Of a stretch of DNA of 64,000 bases, positions 16,257 through 24,912 are shown one piece after another. A model generated the notes under the pieces. That model was not told the DNA's origin. It made no database searches and saw only the letters and a list, made by a program, of their open reading frames with translations. Both the position numbers and the translations under genes were made by a program. Source of the DNA: Cronobacter universalis NCTC 9529 (lineage in GTDB: Bacteria; Pseudomonadota; Gammaproteobacteria; Enterobacterales; Enterobacteriaceae); the NCBI RefSeq assembly GCF_001277175.1, contig NZ_CP012257.1, positions 1,240,001-1,304,000 on the forward strand. The letters are read 5' to 3'. Numbering within the stretch: position 1 is the first letter of the stretch; each line of letters opens with the position of its first letter.

Positions 16257-17932
16257 TGAGCGAAGCATCGACGCAGGTAAAAGGCCGCTGGTGGAAAGAG
16301 GCGACGGCCTACCAGATTTATCCGCGCAGCTTTAAAGACAGCAACGGCGACGGCATTGGCGATCTTAACGGCATTATCGAAAAGCTCGATTACCTGAAAG
16401 ATCTGGGTATCGATCTTATCTGGATCTGCCCGATGTATCCGTCGCCCAACGACGATAACGGGTACGACATCAGCGACTATCAGGGGATCATGGCGGAGTT
16501 CGGCACCATGGCCGATTTCGACCGGCTGCTGGAGGGCGTGCATCAGCGCGGCATGCGGCTGATCCTCGACCTGGTGGTGAATCATACCTCTGACGAGCAC
16601 CCGTGGTTTCTCGAATCGCGCGCCTCGACGGATAACCCCAAACGCGACTGGTATATCTGGCGTGACGGCAAAAACGGGGCGGAGCCGAATAACTGGGAAT
16701 CGATTTTCAGCGGCTCGGCCTGGAAGCGTGATGACGTGACCGGTCAGTATTTCATGCATCTGTTCAGCAGCCGCCAGCCCGATCTTAACTGGGAAAACCA
16801 CGAGATGCGGGCCGCCGTCTACGACATGATGCGCTGGTGGCTGGATAAAGGCATCGACGGGTTTCGCATCGACGCCATCGCGCATATGAAAAAGGAACCG
16901 ACGTTAAGCGACGTGCCCAACCCGGAAAAACTGCCCTATGCGCCGTCGATGGTGTCGCACCTCAATTACGACGGTCTGCTCGATTATGTGGACGATATCT
17001 GCCGCAACGTCTTTAACCACTACGACATCGTCACGGTGGGCGAGATGAACGGGCTGGACGCCGCTCACGCGGAAGAGTGGGTGGGCGAAAACCGCGGACG
17101 GCTCAATATGGTGTTTCAGTTCGAGCATGTCCGGCTCTGGGAGCCGCAGGCGGGCCTGCGCCCGACGCCCGCCGTGCTGCGTAACATCTTCACCGCCTGG
17201 CAGCAGGCGCTGGAAGGCAAAGGCTGGAACGCGCTCTATGTGGAAAACCACGACGTGACGCGCGTGGTGTCGCGCTGGGGCGATACCGAGCGTCACTGGC
17301 GCGAAAGCGCGACCTGCATCGCGGCGATGTATTTTCTGATGCAGGGCACGCCGTTTATCTACCAGGGCCAGGAGATCGGCATGACCAATACGCGCTTTGC
17401 GAGCCTTGATGATTTTGACGACGTCTCGGCCCATAACAAAGCGCGCGATTTGCGGGATCAGGGGATGAGCGAAGAGGAGATTGTCGAATTCCTGACGCGC
17501 ACCGGGCGCGATAACTCCCGCACGCCGATGCAGTGGGACGCGTCGCCGTATGCGGGCTTCAGCACCCATGAACCCTGGCTGAAGGTGAATCCGAACTACG
17601 AGATGATCAACGTTGAAAGCCAGCAGCACGATCCGCATTCGGTGCTGAACTTTTATCGGCAGATGATCCACCTGCGAAAGCGCGAGCCGGCGCTGATTTA
17701 CGGGCGCTATGAGACGCTGCTTGACGATCACGAACAGATTTACGCCTACCGCCGCGTGCTGGGCGATGAACAGGTAGTGGTGCTGTGTAATTTCTCCGGC
17801 AAAGCCGCGGAATATGATGCAGGGGCGCTGTCGCTCGACGGCGCGTTCTGCGTACTGGCGAATCTCGGCGACACGCAGGAGCCGCACCGGTTACGCGCCT
17901 GGGAAACGCGGGTGTACAAACAGGCGTCGTGA
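16256..17932 (+). CDS. palZ: Second GH13 alpha-glucosidase (trehalulose-hydrolase type)
   Basis: A 558-residue GH13 enzyme related to, but clearly distinct from, its upstream neighbour. It carries DLVVNHTSDEHPWF (105-118), the nucleophile D206 in GFRIDAIAHMKKE, the acid/base E263 in TVGEMNG and D333 in ENHDVTR. An alpha-1,6- or alpha-1,1-glucosidase role is likely; family and context do not tell which isomer each enzyme prefers. It has no signal peptide and ends the operon, followed by a strong terminator. The symbol is taken from the matching gene order in other pal clusters. Confidence 0.8.
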   Translation: MSEASTQVKGRWWKEATAYQIYPRSFKDSNGDGIGDLNGIIEKLDYLKDLGIDLIWICPMYPSPNDDNGYDISDYQGIMAEFGTMADFDRLLEGVHQRGMRLILDLVVNHTSDEHPWFLESRASTDNPKRDWYIWRDGKNGAEPNNWESIFSGSAWKRDDVTGQYFMHLFSSRQPDLNWENHEMRAAVYDMMRWWLDKGIDGFRIDAIAHMKKEPTLSDVPNPEKLPYAPSMVSHLNYDGLLDYVDDICRNVFNHYDIVTVGEMNGLDAAHAEEWVGENRGRLNMVFQFEHVRLWEPQAGLRPTPAVLRNIFTAWQQALEGKGWNALYVENHDVTRVVSRWGDTERHWRESATCIAAMYFLMQGTPFIYQGQEIGMTNTRFASLDDFDDVSAHNKARDLRDQGMSEEEIVEFLTRTGRDNSRTPMQWDASPYAGFSTHEPWLKVNPNYEMINVESQQHDPHSVLNFYRQMIHLRKREPALIYGRYETLLDDHEQIYAYRRVLGDEQVVVLCNFSGKAAEYDAGALSLDGAFCVLANLGDTQEPHRLRAWETRVYKQAS

Positions 17933-17974
17933 AGGATTTCAGGATGTGACGTAACAGTCTTTTTTGCGAGACAG

Positions 17975-18001
17975 ATCGCGCCACAATGGCGCGATTTTTT
18001 T
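17975..18001 (+). terminator. Terminator of the alpha-glucoside operon
   Basis: ATCGCGCC (17975-17982) and GGCGCGAT (17988-17995) pair around ACAAT, followed by seven T. Confidence 0.9.
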
Positions 18002-18013
18002 ACATGGACGCAA

Positions 18014-18298
18014 ATGATGATTCGTAAAACAACTCTGGTCGCGCTGGCGCTGCTGGCGATGTGGTATGCGTCGCCTGCGGCGGCGGCGCTCAGCGATGAT
18101 AAAGTTAAAGAGCAGATTATTCAGGAGTCGATAGACGATTATTCCGGCAACTGCCCGTGCCCCTATAACACGATGCGTAATGGCCGTGCCTGCGGCGGGC
18201 GCAGCGCCTGGAGCCGGGAAGGCGGCGCTTCGCCAGTCTGCTATAAACGCGAGGTGACGGCGGAGATGATCCGCGAATGGCGCGAGCGCAACGAATAA
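18014..18298 (+). CDS. Small secreted Cys-rich protein of unknown function
   Basis: A 94-residue protein with a typical signal peptide (MMIRKTTLVALALLAMWYASPAAA, cleavage near residue 25). The mature part of about 70 residues holds four cysteines: CPC near 47-49, CGGRS near 61 and SPVCYKRE near 76. The NCPCPYNTMRNGRACGGRSA segment looks like a conserved family motif that I have seen in small proteins of unknown role. It probably forms disulfides in the periplasm. The ribosome site is weak, and the gene lies only 13 bases after the operon terminator, so its promoter is unclear. Confidence 0.65.
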   Translation: MMIRKTTLVALALLAMWYASPAAAALSDDKVKEQIIQESIDDYSGNCPCPYNTMRNGRACGGRSAWSREGGASPVCYKREVTAEMIREWRERNE

Positions 18299-18316
18299 TC
18301 GCGCCCGCGTAATCGA

Positions 18317-19123
18317 TCAATATCCGACGTTATCGAGGATAAAGTTTTTACCGCAGTTCCCCGGATGCGGCTGCGGCGCGAAGGAATCGGCGGTGAGCGG
18401 GGCGTTGATCTTCGCGGCGTTCAGCGAGATCTGCATCTCGGTAAGGTAAGCCGGATTGCCGTTGCAGGTGAGTTTCACCGCACGCACGTTCTGGCGGCCA
18501 AACGCTTTAGCGACGGCGGTATCAAAGGCCTGGCGGCTGACCGCTTTGCCGTAGTTGGCGGCAAGAAACGCGCCGATCGGGCTCTGCTTCACTTCGTTGT
18601 TCATGCGCACCATGGTGCCGAAATAGGCGTCCGGATCGAAGCCGAAGCAGACGCCGTGCTTGGCGTATTCATAACGCTCAAGGCAGGAGTCGCCGCCGGC
18701 GCCCGGCATTGTTTCGCTGAGCTTCTCCGCGGTTTCCAGCGACAGGCCGGTTTCCGCCGCCTGGCATTTTTTATCGGCGCGGGCGAGCGGCATGTTCGGA
18801 ATTGGGCGCGTGGCGCAGCCGTAGCGCATCCAGCGTTTCTCATCGACGCCGCGTAAGGCGACAGTTTTCGGCATCCCCGGCCACAGGCCATGCACGGTCA
18901 GGTAGTTGCGTTTATCGTCTTCTTCTTTTTGCAGCGCGCATTCGGCGGGCTCATCGCGCTGGCGCTCGTGCATGCTCTGGCAAAAGCCGGTTTGCCATGA
19001 GAGCGCCAGCACGTAGCGATCGAAATCGCCATACTGCTTCGCTTCCAGCGGCTGCGCGCCAGCGGTCGTCGCAGCCATTGCCAGCAGGGCGCCCGCAGCC
19101 AGTAAAACTTTCCTGTTAACCAT
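18317..19123 (-). CDS. rna: Ribonuclease I, periplasmic RNase T2 family
   Basis: A 268-residue protein from the ATG at 19123, the same length as E. coli RNase I. It has a signal peptide (MVNRKVLLAAGALLAMAATTAGA) and both catalytic motifs of the T2 family: LTVHGLWP with H78, and ERYEYAKHGVC with E152, K155 and H156. Several cysteines should form disulfides. It degrades RNA to 3'-phosphate ends in the periplasm. An upstream in-frame ATG at 19168 would bury the signal peptide and is rejected. The citrate fermentation genes that follow rna in E. coli are missing. Confidence 0.95.
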   Translation of the reverse strand: MVNRKVLLAAGALLAMAATTAGAQPLEAKQYGDFDRYVLALSWQTGFCQSMHERQRDEPAECALQKEEDDKRNYLTVHGLWPGMPKTVALRGVDEKRWMRYGCATRPIPNMPLARADKKCQAAETGLSLETAEKLSETMPGAGGDSCLERYEYAKHGVCFGFDPDAYFGTMVRMNNEVKQSPIGAFLAANYGKAVSRQAFDTAVAKAFGRQNVRAVKLTCNGNPAYLTEMQISLNAAKINAPLTADSFAPQPHPGNCGKNFILDNVGY

Positions 19124-19176
19124 AGTATGGGTCCGAAATCGACGGGATAAATCACAAGGGTGTGTCATTTAAACAT

Positions 19177-19202
19177 AAAAAAAGCGCCGCGAGGGCGCTT
19201 TT
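19177..19202 (-). terminator. Intrinsic terminator of dcuC
   Basis: Read leftward, AAAAGCGCC and GGCGCTTTTTTT pair around CTCGC, about 30-55 bases after the dcuC stop. The symmetric A/T flanks may let it also act in the other direction. Confidence 0.85.
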
Positions 19203-19230
19203 CGGACAGATTCCGCTTAAGGACAGACGA

Positions 19231-20592
19231 TTATGCCGCAACCAGCAGTTGCGTCGCCAGAATCACGACGATTAATCCAACCAGCACCGGCACAGACGTG
19301 CGCTTAACGACCTCAAACGGAGAGATTTTCGCCATCCCGGCCACCGCCACCACCACGCCGGAGACCGGCGAAATGGTGCGGCCCAGGTTGGAGGCCTGAA
19401 GCATCGGGATCGTCAGATAAGCCGGATTAATCCCGGCGCTGTGGGCAAGCTTCGGGATCATCTCAACGAACGCGTAAAACGGCGCGTTGCCGGAGCCGGT
19501 CGTCATCGCGGCGAGCATCGTGAGCGTGACCAGCACCAGCATCAGAATAATGCTGGCCGAGCCAAACGACGTGGCGATGGAGATAAGGCTCTGGATAAAG
19601 CCGATAGCGCTGAGCCCCTGGGCGAAAACACCGGCGGCTACCAGCAGAATGACCACGCCCGCAAACGCGTCCGCCATGCCGCGGTACGCCACCTCCAGCC
19701 CGGCAAACACCGTTTTGCTGTCAAAACAGCGGATAAACTCAATCACGGCGGTCAGCACCATGCAGATCACCAGAATCGTGATGATGTGCAGTTGCGGGCC
19801 CCATTTGCCGTCGAAAATCAGCACGCCGATAATCGGGCTGAACGGCAGGATCGCGTAGAAGGCAGGCGCGTTAGTGGTGATATCTTTCACATCCAGCGTT
19901 TCGTGGTAGATGTGCTCTTTTTTATCGAGCCAGCGCTGCCAGAAGAAGTGGGCGATCGCCATGCTGATAATGGCCGCGATGGAAATCGGCAGCGTCGTTT
20001 TAAACGCGAAATCGATAAGCGGCATTTCAGAGGCCTGCGCGGCCAGCACCACATCGCCTGACGTCGGGGAGAGAATAATCGCCGCCGGAGAGGCGCAGAT
20101 AGCCGCCGCCGCGCCGCGGCTGATGCCGACGTTCACCATCACCGGAAAGAGCGTTGCCATCAGTAAAACGCCAAGGCCGGTCGCTGACGACACAGCCAGC
20201 GACATCAGGCAGGCGACGAAATAGGCGGCAATCATCAGCAAATAAGGCGAATTAATATAACGCAGCGGGCGGGAGGCGAGTTTGACCACCATATCGTTGG
20301 CGCCGGTGTGCGTCATATACGCGGCAAATCCGCACAGCATCATAATCATCATGCCGAGATCGCCGCCGCGGCTCATCAGCAAAATTTTTATATATTCAAA
20401 AATATCGCTGGCGGCGTAGCCGGTGCTGGTTTCTTTGGCCGGTAATATCGCGTGACCCATTAGCGCGCTAATAATTAACAGCAAAATACCACCGACAAAA
20501 AGCACGCCGGTGGCGGAATAACCTTTAATGATATAACGCGCGACTCCCACAATAACCACGACGCCTGTGAGGAGTTCCAGTATTGTTCCCAT
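19231..20592 (-). CDS. dcuC: Anaerobic C4-dicarboxylate transporter DcuC
   Basis: A 453-residue inner-membrane carrier with 10-12 hydrophobic segments. The sequence and its place two genes from rna and next to pagP match E. coli DcuC (461 residues). The family exports succinate and exchanges C4-dicarboxylates during anaerobic growth. Conserved pieces include SSATGLGVLLMATLFPVM and TTGSGNAPFYAFVEM. An FNR box about 100 bases upstream agrees with anaerobic control. Confidence 0.92.
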   Translation of the reverse strand: MGTILELLTGVVVIVGVARYIIKGYSATGVLFVGGILLLIISALMGHAILPAKETSTGYAASDIFEYIKILLMSRGGDLGMMIMMLCGFAAYMTHTGANDMVVKLASRPLRYINSPYLLMIAAYFVACLMSLAVSSATGLGVLLMATLFPVMVNVGISRGAAAAICASPAAIILSPTSGDVVLAAQASEMPLIDFAFKTTLPISIAAIISMAIAHFFWQRWLDKKEHIYHETLDVKDITTNAPAFYAILPFSPIIGVLIFDGKWGPQLHIITILVICMVLTAVIEFIRCFDSKTVFAGLEVAYRGMADAFAGVVILLVAAGVFAQGLSAIGFIQSLISIATSFGSASIILMLVLVTLTMLAAMTTGSGNAPFYAFVEMIPKLAHSAGINPAYLTIPMLQASNLGRTISPVSGVVVAVAGMAKISPFEVVKRTSVPVLVGLIVVILATQLLVAA

Positions 20593-20692
20593 AATTGCCT
20601 CTGTTGAGCGACTGCAGAAATAACCTGGCGACGTCAGGCGCGTGGCGCAGGCATGATGCGGGGGAATGTGCCTGAATTACCCTGAGCGTTAT

Positions 20693-20706
20693 CTGATACA
20701 CATCAA
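20693..20706. promoter_or_regulatory. FNR box upstream of dcuC
   Basis: CTGATACACATCAA matches the FNR consensus TTGAT-N4-ATCAA at nine of ten defined positions and lies about 100 bases before the dcuC start. It predicts oxygen-limited expression. Confidence 0.7.
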
Positions 20707-20998
20707 TAAACCCTCTGCTAGCCGCAAAGATGAACTGCGGCTAAATAAACTATCAATAAATTAATAGGTTGCATAGCGACAAGGTTGGACAGAGCCGCAG
20801 ATAATGGCGCACAAGCGCAGGAACAGTGGAATTTACGTTAGGGAGCCGCGTGGGGAGCCGTTATTGGCGGGCATTATTCCGTCCGGCGTATTAATAAGAG
20901 AAGTGGCCGCTACCGGGGGGGGGCTGGCGGGGAAGAAGCGTCTGAAAAAAGCGCCTCCAGTCCGGCTGCCGGCTCTCTTTAGGAATTAACTGGCAGTC

Positions 20999-21033
20999 GG
21001 TTAAGTCTTCATTGAGGCAGGATCGCGTAAAAT
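20999..21033 (+). promoter_or_regulatory. Possible PhoP box and -10 element of pagP
   Basis: GGTTAA (20999-21004) and CATTGA (21010-21015) are separated by five bases, and a -10 element TAAAAT (21028-21033) follows after exactly 12 bases. This is the spacing of PhoP boxes (two GGTTTA-like hexamers). The first hexamer matches 5 of 6, the second only 3 of 6. PhoP control of pagP is established in Salmonella. Confidence 0.4.
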
Positions 21034-21064
21034 ATGACTTCATACTAACAGTGGTAATTAAGAC

Positions 21065-21643
21065 GTGACCGTAGTTAATAAATCCTTTCTGACCTTTCTT
21101 GTATTTTTCTGCCAGATATTATTTCCCCTGAACGCCTCGGCGCTGGAAGCGCCACGCACCGTGAAAGCCTGGGCCTCCGTGCTTGGCGATAATATCGCCG
21201 AAACCTGGAACGAGCCGCAGCATGTGGATCTCTATGTTCCCGCCATCACCTGGCATGCGCGTTTCGCGTATGACAAAGAGAAAACCGATCGCTACAACGA
21301 ACGCCCCTGGGGGGCGGGTATCGGTAAATCGCGCTGGGATGAAAAAGGCAACTGGCATGGCCTGTATGTGATGGCGTTTAAAGACTCCTACAACAAATGG
21401 GAGCCTATCGCCGGTTACGGCTGGGAGGCGACGTGGCGCCCCCTGCCTGACGACGCGTTCCATGTGGGGCTGGGGTATACCGTGGGCGTGACGGCGCGTG
21501 ATAACTGGGATTACATCCCGATTCCGCTGGTGTTGCCGCTGGCGTCGGTAGGCTACGGACCGGCGACCTTCCAGATGACATACATCCCTGGCACCTACAA
21601 CAACGGAAACGTTTACTTCGCGTGGCTCCGGTTGCAGTTTTAA
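21065..21643 (+). CDS. pagP: Lipid A palmitoyltransferase PagP
   Basis: A 192-residue outer-membrane enzyme that moves palmitate from phospholipid to lipid A, raising resistance to cationic peptides. The signal peptide ends near ASA (residue 26). The eight-stranded barrel part is very like E. coli PagP, including [18 protein letters not shown] with the catalytic His, the KDSYNKWEP segment with catalytic Asp-Ser, and the C-terminal [13 protein letters not shown] ending in Phe. The start is a GTG with no strong ribosome site, so the exact first codon is uncertain; the signal peptide supports it. Confidence 0.93.
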   Translation: MTVVNKSFLTFLVFFCQILFPLNASALEAPRTVKAWASVLGDNIAETWNEPQHVDLYVPAITWHARFAYDKEKTDRYNERPWGAGIGKSRWDEKGNWHGLYVMAFKDSYNKWEPIAGYGWEATWRPLPDDAFHVGLGYTVGVTARDNWDYIPIPLVLPLASVGYGPATFQMTYIPGTYNNGNVYFAWLRLQF

Positions 21644-21833
21644 GCGCAAAATATTTTCAGCCATAAGAAAATGCGCTAAGCCAGACAAAACAAGGCTCAC
21701 AAGCCCAACGGCAAAAAAAGTTCGCGACTTTTATCACTTTTTCTAAAAGTTGGACTGGACAAAAGCCACCACAATTGATGTACTGATATCCGACACAGCA
21801 TTTGTGTCGATTTTTCATGTAAAGGTAATTTTG

Positions 21834-22043
21834 ATGTCTAAGATTAAAGGTAACGTTAAGTGGTTTAATGAATCCAAAGGATTCGGTTTCATTACTCCGG
21901 AAGATGGCAGCAAAGACGTGTTCGTACACTTCTCTGCGATCCAGAGCAATGGTTTCAAAACTCTGGCTGAAGGTCAGCGTGTAGAGTTCGAAATCACTAA
22001 CGGTGCCAAAGGCCCTTCTGCTGCTAACGTAATCGCTCTGTAA
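21834..22043 (+). CDS. cspE: Cold-shock family RNA chaperone CspE
   Basis: A 69-residue OB-fold protein. The RNA-binding motifs KGFGFITP (RNP1) and VFVHFSAIQ (RNP2) are intact. The sequence and its place after pagP and before crcB match CspE, a constitutively made RNA chaperone and transcription antiterminator. The ATG at 21834 is the family start and follows AAAGGTAAT; an in-frame extension to 21750 is not coding. A long leader with A/T-rich stretches precedes it. Confidence 0.96.
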   Translation: MSKIKGNVKWFNESKGFGFITPEDGSKDVFVHFSAIQSNGFKTLAEGQRVEFEITNGAKGPSAANVIAL

Positions 22044-22065
22044 TTACATACAGCAAGAATTTCAA

Positions 22066-22091
22066 AACCCGCTGATTCAGCGGGTTTTTTT
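22066..22091 (+). terminator. Intrinsic terminator of cspE
   Basis: AACCCGCTG and CAGCGGGTT form a nine-pair stem around ATT, followed by a run of T. Confidence 0.9.
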
Positions 22092-22113
22092 ATGCCTGCC
22101 GTTTTACCTTACC

Positions 22114-22200
22114 TCAGTAAAACAGAAAGCTTTTCAGAAAAAACGCGACCACCAGAACGCTGAATAACACCGCCAGCCAGCTCATCATTTGCGCTTTCAT
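22114..22200 (-). CDS. Predicted 28-residue single-span membrane peptide
   Basis: A leftward frame encodes MKAQMMSWLAVLFSVLVVAF followed by FLKSFLFY. A GGGAGGGG ribosome site ends three bases before the ATG at 22200. The peptide is almost wholly a single hydrophobic segment with a Lys near each end, the form of many enterobacterial small membrane proteins. It lies in the gap between cspE and crcB, after the cspE terminator. I cannot name it. Its good ribosome site and membrane-span composition argue that it is translated. Confidence 0.55.
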   Translation of the reverse strand: MKAQMMSWLAVLFSVLVVAFFLKSFLFY

Positions 22201-22272
22201 AAGCCCCTCCCGACACAGACGACAGGCCGATAGTGGCAGAGAAAAATTAAGCTAACATTAACGAGGCGTCGG

Positions 22273-22656
22273 TTAGCGCACGCTGATGGAAGAAAAAAGC
22301 CAGAATGCGAGCGCCGTCATCATAAACGAACCAAACAGGTTCAGCGCCACGTTAAGCCCTGCCCAACCGATGCGGCCATCCTGCAGTAAAAACACCACTT
22401 CAGCGGAGAAGGTCGAGAAGGTCGTCAGGCCGCCGCACAGGCCCGTCGTAATGAGGAGCTTCCACATCGGGTCCAGATGCGTCATGCGGTTGAACCACGC
22501 GAGCCCTGCGCCGATGATAAACGCGCCCGCGAGGTTGGCGGTGAGCGTACCGATCGGGATGGCGTGATGTACAGGATTCAGACGCAGGCCGAGCCACCAG
22601 CGCAACACGCTGCCGGCGCCGCCGCCGAGAAATACCGCGAGCATAATTTTTAACAT
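22273..22656 (-). CDS. crcB: Fluoride ion channel CrcB (Fluc)
   Basis: A 127-residue protein, the same length as E. coli CrcB, with four membrane segments. The family signature [13 protein letters not shown] is intact, and NLAGAFIIG carries the conserved pore Asn. Fluc proteins are dual-topology dimers that let fluoride leave the cell. No fluoride riboswitch is visible upstream. It is divergent from ybeM. Confidence 0.94.
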   Translation of the reverse strand: MLKIMLAVFLGGGAGSVLRWWLGLRLNPVHHAIPIGTLTANLAGAFIIGAGLAWFNRMTHLDPMWKLLITTGLCGGLTTFSTFSAEVVFLLQDGRIGWAGLNVALNLFGSFMMTALAFWLFSSISVR

Positions 22657-22739
22657 GGGGCGTTTGTCAGTATGTTATTTGCAAGGCGAATAGTTTACCG
22701 TCAGCAAAGGCGCGCTGGCTACCGGAAGGGGAAAGTGAA

Positions 22740-23528
22740 ATGAAAGTGGCGATTGGACAGTTCGCGGTCACGCCTGACGCGCAACAAAACGCGCAAACCT
22801 GCGTGGAGCTGATGGCTAACGCCGCCAGCCAGAATGCGGCATTGCTGGTGCTGCCCGAGGCGTTGCTGGCGCGCAGCGACAGCGACCCGGAGCTGTCGGT
22901 GAAATCGGCGCAGACGCTGGATGGCGACTATGTCCGGCAGTTACGCGAGGAGAGCGCCAGAAACCGCCTGACAACGCTTCTGACGCTGCACACTCCCACT
23001 CGTGAGGGCAGGGCGGCCAACACGCTCATCGCGCTGCGCGGCGGCGAGATTATCGCGCAGTATCAGAAGATCCATCTGTATGACGCCTTCGCGATGCAGG
23101 AGTCGCGGCTGGTGGACGCCGGCAGCACGCTGCCGCCGTTGATTGAGGTGGAAGGCATGAAGGTCGGGCTGATGACCTGCTACGACCTGCGCTTCCCGGA
23201 AATGGCGCTGAGCCTGGCGCTCGCAGGCGCGGACGTGCTGGCGCTCCCGGCCGCCTGGGTACGCGGGCCGCTCAAAGAGCATCACTGGGCCACGCTGCTC
23301 GCGGCGCGGGCGCTCGACACCACCTGTTATATTGTGGCGAGCGGCGAGTGCGGCAATCGTAATATCGGGCAGAGCCGCGTGGTGGACCCGCTTGGCGTAA
23401 CGATCGCGGCGGCGGGTGAGCGCCCGGATCTGATTTTCGCGGAGATTTCAGCAATGCGCGTGGCGCAGGTTCGCGAACAGCTGCCGGTACTTAAAAATCG
23501 CCGTTTCGCTGCGCCGGAATTATTTTGA
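22740..23528 (+). CDS. ybeM: Deaminated glutathione amidase, nitrilase family (YbeM)
   Basis: A 262-residue carbon-nitrogen hydrolase with the full catalytic triad: E40 in LVLPEAL, K110 in YQKIHLYD and C147 in [10 protein letters not shown]. It belongs to the Nit1-like repair amidases that hydrolyse deaminated glutathione, a side product of transaminases. In E. coli K-12 the homologue is annotated as a broken gene; here the frame is intact and complete. The ATG follows a GGAAGGGG ribosome site. Confidence 0.9.
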   Translation: MKVAIGQFAVTPDAQQNAQTCVELMANAASQNAALLVLPEALLARSDSDPELSVKSAQTLDGDYVRQLREESARNRLTTLLTLHTPTREGRAANTLIALRGGEIIAQYQKIHLYDAFAMQESRLVDAGSTLPPLIEVEGMKVGLMTCYDLRFPEMALSLALAGADVLALPAAWVRGPLKEHHWATLLAARALDTTCYIVASGECGNRNIGQSRVVDPLGVTIAAAGERPDLIFAEISAMRVAQVREQLPVLKNRRFAAPELF

Positions 23529-23654
23529 TGTTTTTTTATCCAGCGCTTGATTCATCTCGTTACAGATTGCTATTGTGTGTCGGGCTTAAATGACCGTTAA
23601 TAAGTACGGTCTTTGACATCGCCGACTGGCGCCAGATTTTCTAAGAAGGTAAGT

Positions 23655-23858
23655 ATGGGTGAAATTAGTATTACCAAACTGCTCGTGATCGCCGCACTGG
23701 TAGTTCTGCTGTTTGGGACCAAAAAACTGCGCACGCTAGGGGGAGACCTGGGCGCCGCGATTAAAGGCTTCAAGAAAGCGATGAACGACGACGAGGCCGG
23801 CGCGAAAACGCCTGCGGCGACCGAAGCCCCGGCGGAACGTCTTTCTCACAAAGAATAA
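23655..23858 (+). CDS. tatE: Twin-arginine translocase subunit TatE
   Basis: A 67-residue TatA-family protein, the same length as E. coli TatE. One N-terminal membrane helix ([20 protein letters not shown]) is followed by the [14 protein letters not shown] hinge and an amphipathic helix, then an acidic-basic tail. It takes part in export of folded twin-arginine proteins alongside TatA. The frame is open upstream to 23613, but the ATG at 23655 has an AAGGT site and the family start. Confidence 0.94.
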   Translation: MGEISITKLLVIAALVVLLFGTKKLRTLGGDLGAAIKGFKKAMNDDEAGAKTPAATEAPAERLSHKE

Positions 23859-23878
23859 TTTCTGCCCCTGCGGCATAA

Positions 23879-23912
23879 AAAAAACCGGCTCATCAGAGGC
23901 CGGTTTTTTTGT
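23879..23912 (+). terminator. Terminator between convergent tatE and lipA
   Basis: AAAACCGGC and GCCGGTTTT pair around TCATCAGAG, followed by a T tract. The preceding A tract could let it work for lipA too. Confidence 0.85.
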
Positions 23913-23946
23913 GGGCAAAGCCCTATGGTAACAATCTGTTACGCGC

Positions 23947-24912
23947 TTATTTCACTTCTTCGCCTTTCGCCTGGAGATCGGCATGGTAGGAAGAGCGAAC
24001 AAACGGGCCACAGGCGGCGTGCGTAAAGCCCATCGCCAGCGCTTCCGCTTTCATCTCTTCAAACTCGTCAGGGCTTACGTAACGCTGTACCGGCAGGTGG
24101 TGACGGCTCGGCTGCAGGTACTGTCCCAGCGTCAGCATGGTCACGCCGTGGGCGCGCAAATCGCGCATCACGTCGATGATTTCCGCATTGGTCTCGCCAA
24201 GGCCAACCATCAGACCGGATTTGGTCGGGATTTCCGGGTGCGCTTCTTTAAAACGCTCCAGCAGCTTCAGCGACCAGTTATAATCCGCGCCCGGACGCAC
24301 CTGACGATAAAGACGCGGCACGTTTTCCAGGTTGTGGTTAAACACATCCGGCGGCGTGGCGGTCAGGATCTCCAGCGCTCTGTCCATGCGGCCGCGGAAA
24401 TCGGGCACCAGCGTCTCGATTTTGATGGTCGGACTCTTTTCACGGATAGCCGTAATGCAGTCGGCAAAGTGCTGAGCGCCGCCGTCACGCAGGTCATCGC
24501 GATCCACAGAAGTGATAACGACGTAGCGCAGCGCCATATCGGCGATGGTTTGCGCCAGCTTCTGCGGCTCGTTAGCGTCCGGGGCGACCGGACGGCCGTG
24601 CGCCACGTCGCAGAACGGGCAGCGACGCGTGCAGATAGCGCCAAGGATCATAAAAGTCGCGGTGCCGTGGTTGAAACACTCCGCAAGGTTCGGGCAAGAG
24701 GCCTCTTCACAAACAGAGTGGAGGCCATTCTTGCGCATCGCCGCTTTGATACCCTGAATGCGGGTCGAGTCGGCAGGGAGTTTGATTTTCATCCACTCCG
24801 GCTTTCTTAACAAAGCCTCCCGCTCTGTCGCCACATTCTTAACCGGGATAAGGGCCATTTTATCGGCATCGCGGTATTTCACACCGCGTTCCATCACAAT
24901 GGGTTTACTCAT
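23947..24912 (-). CDS. lipA: Lipoyl synthase LipA
   Basis: A 321-residue radical SAM enzyme that inserts two sulfurs into octanoyl-protein to make lipoyl groups. Both iron-sulfur clusters are visible: the radical SAM motif [11 protein letters not shown] and the auxiliary-cluster cysteines in [13 protein letters not shown]. Length and sequence match E. coli LipA. It lies beside ybeF and lipB, the usual lipoylation neighbourhood, and starts at the ATG at 24912. Confidence 0.97.
   Translation of the reverse strand: MSKPIVMERGVKYRDADKMALIPVKNVATEREALLRKPEWMKIKLPADSTRIQGIKAAMRKNGLHSVCEEASCPNLAECFNHGTATFMILGAICTRRCPFCDVAHGRPVAPDANEPQKLAQTIADMALRYVVITSVDRDDLRDGGAQHFADCITAIREKSPTIKIETLVPDFRGRMDRALEILTATPPDVFNHNLENVPRLYRQVRPGADYNWSLKLLERFKEAHPEIPTKSGLMVGLGETNAEIIDVMRDLRAHGVTMLTLGQYLQPSRHHLPVQRYVSPDEFEEMKAEALAMGFTHAACGPFVRSSYHADLQAKGEEVK

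Larger units (their letters stand above)
20593..21064. other. Divergent intergenic region dcuC-pagP with a nine-G tract
   Basis: This 472-base stretch holds the FNR box for dcuC and a possible PhoP-controlled pagP promoter. Between them is a 61-codon frame (20804-20989) without ribosome site or recognisable product. Inside that frame lies an uninterrupted run of nine G (20915-20923), unusual for an enterobacterial chromosome. I see no RNA gene. Confidence 0.5.

Noticed and set aside
20804..20989. A 61-codon frame in the dcuC-pagP gap
   Set aside because: No ribosome site, no recognisable product, and a nine-G tract inside; kept only as a sequence oddity.
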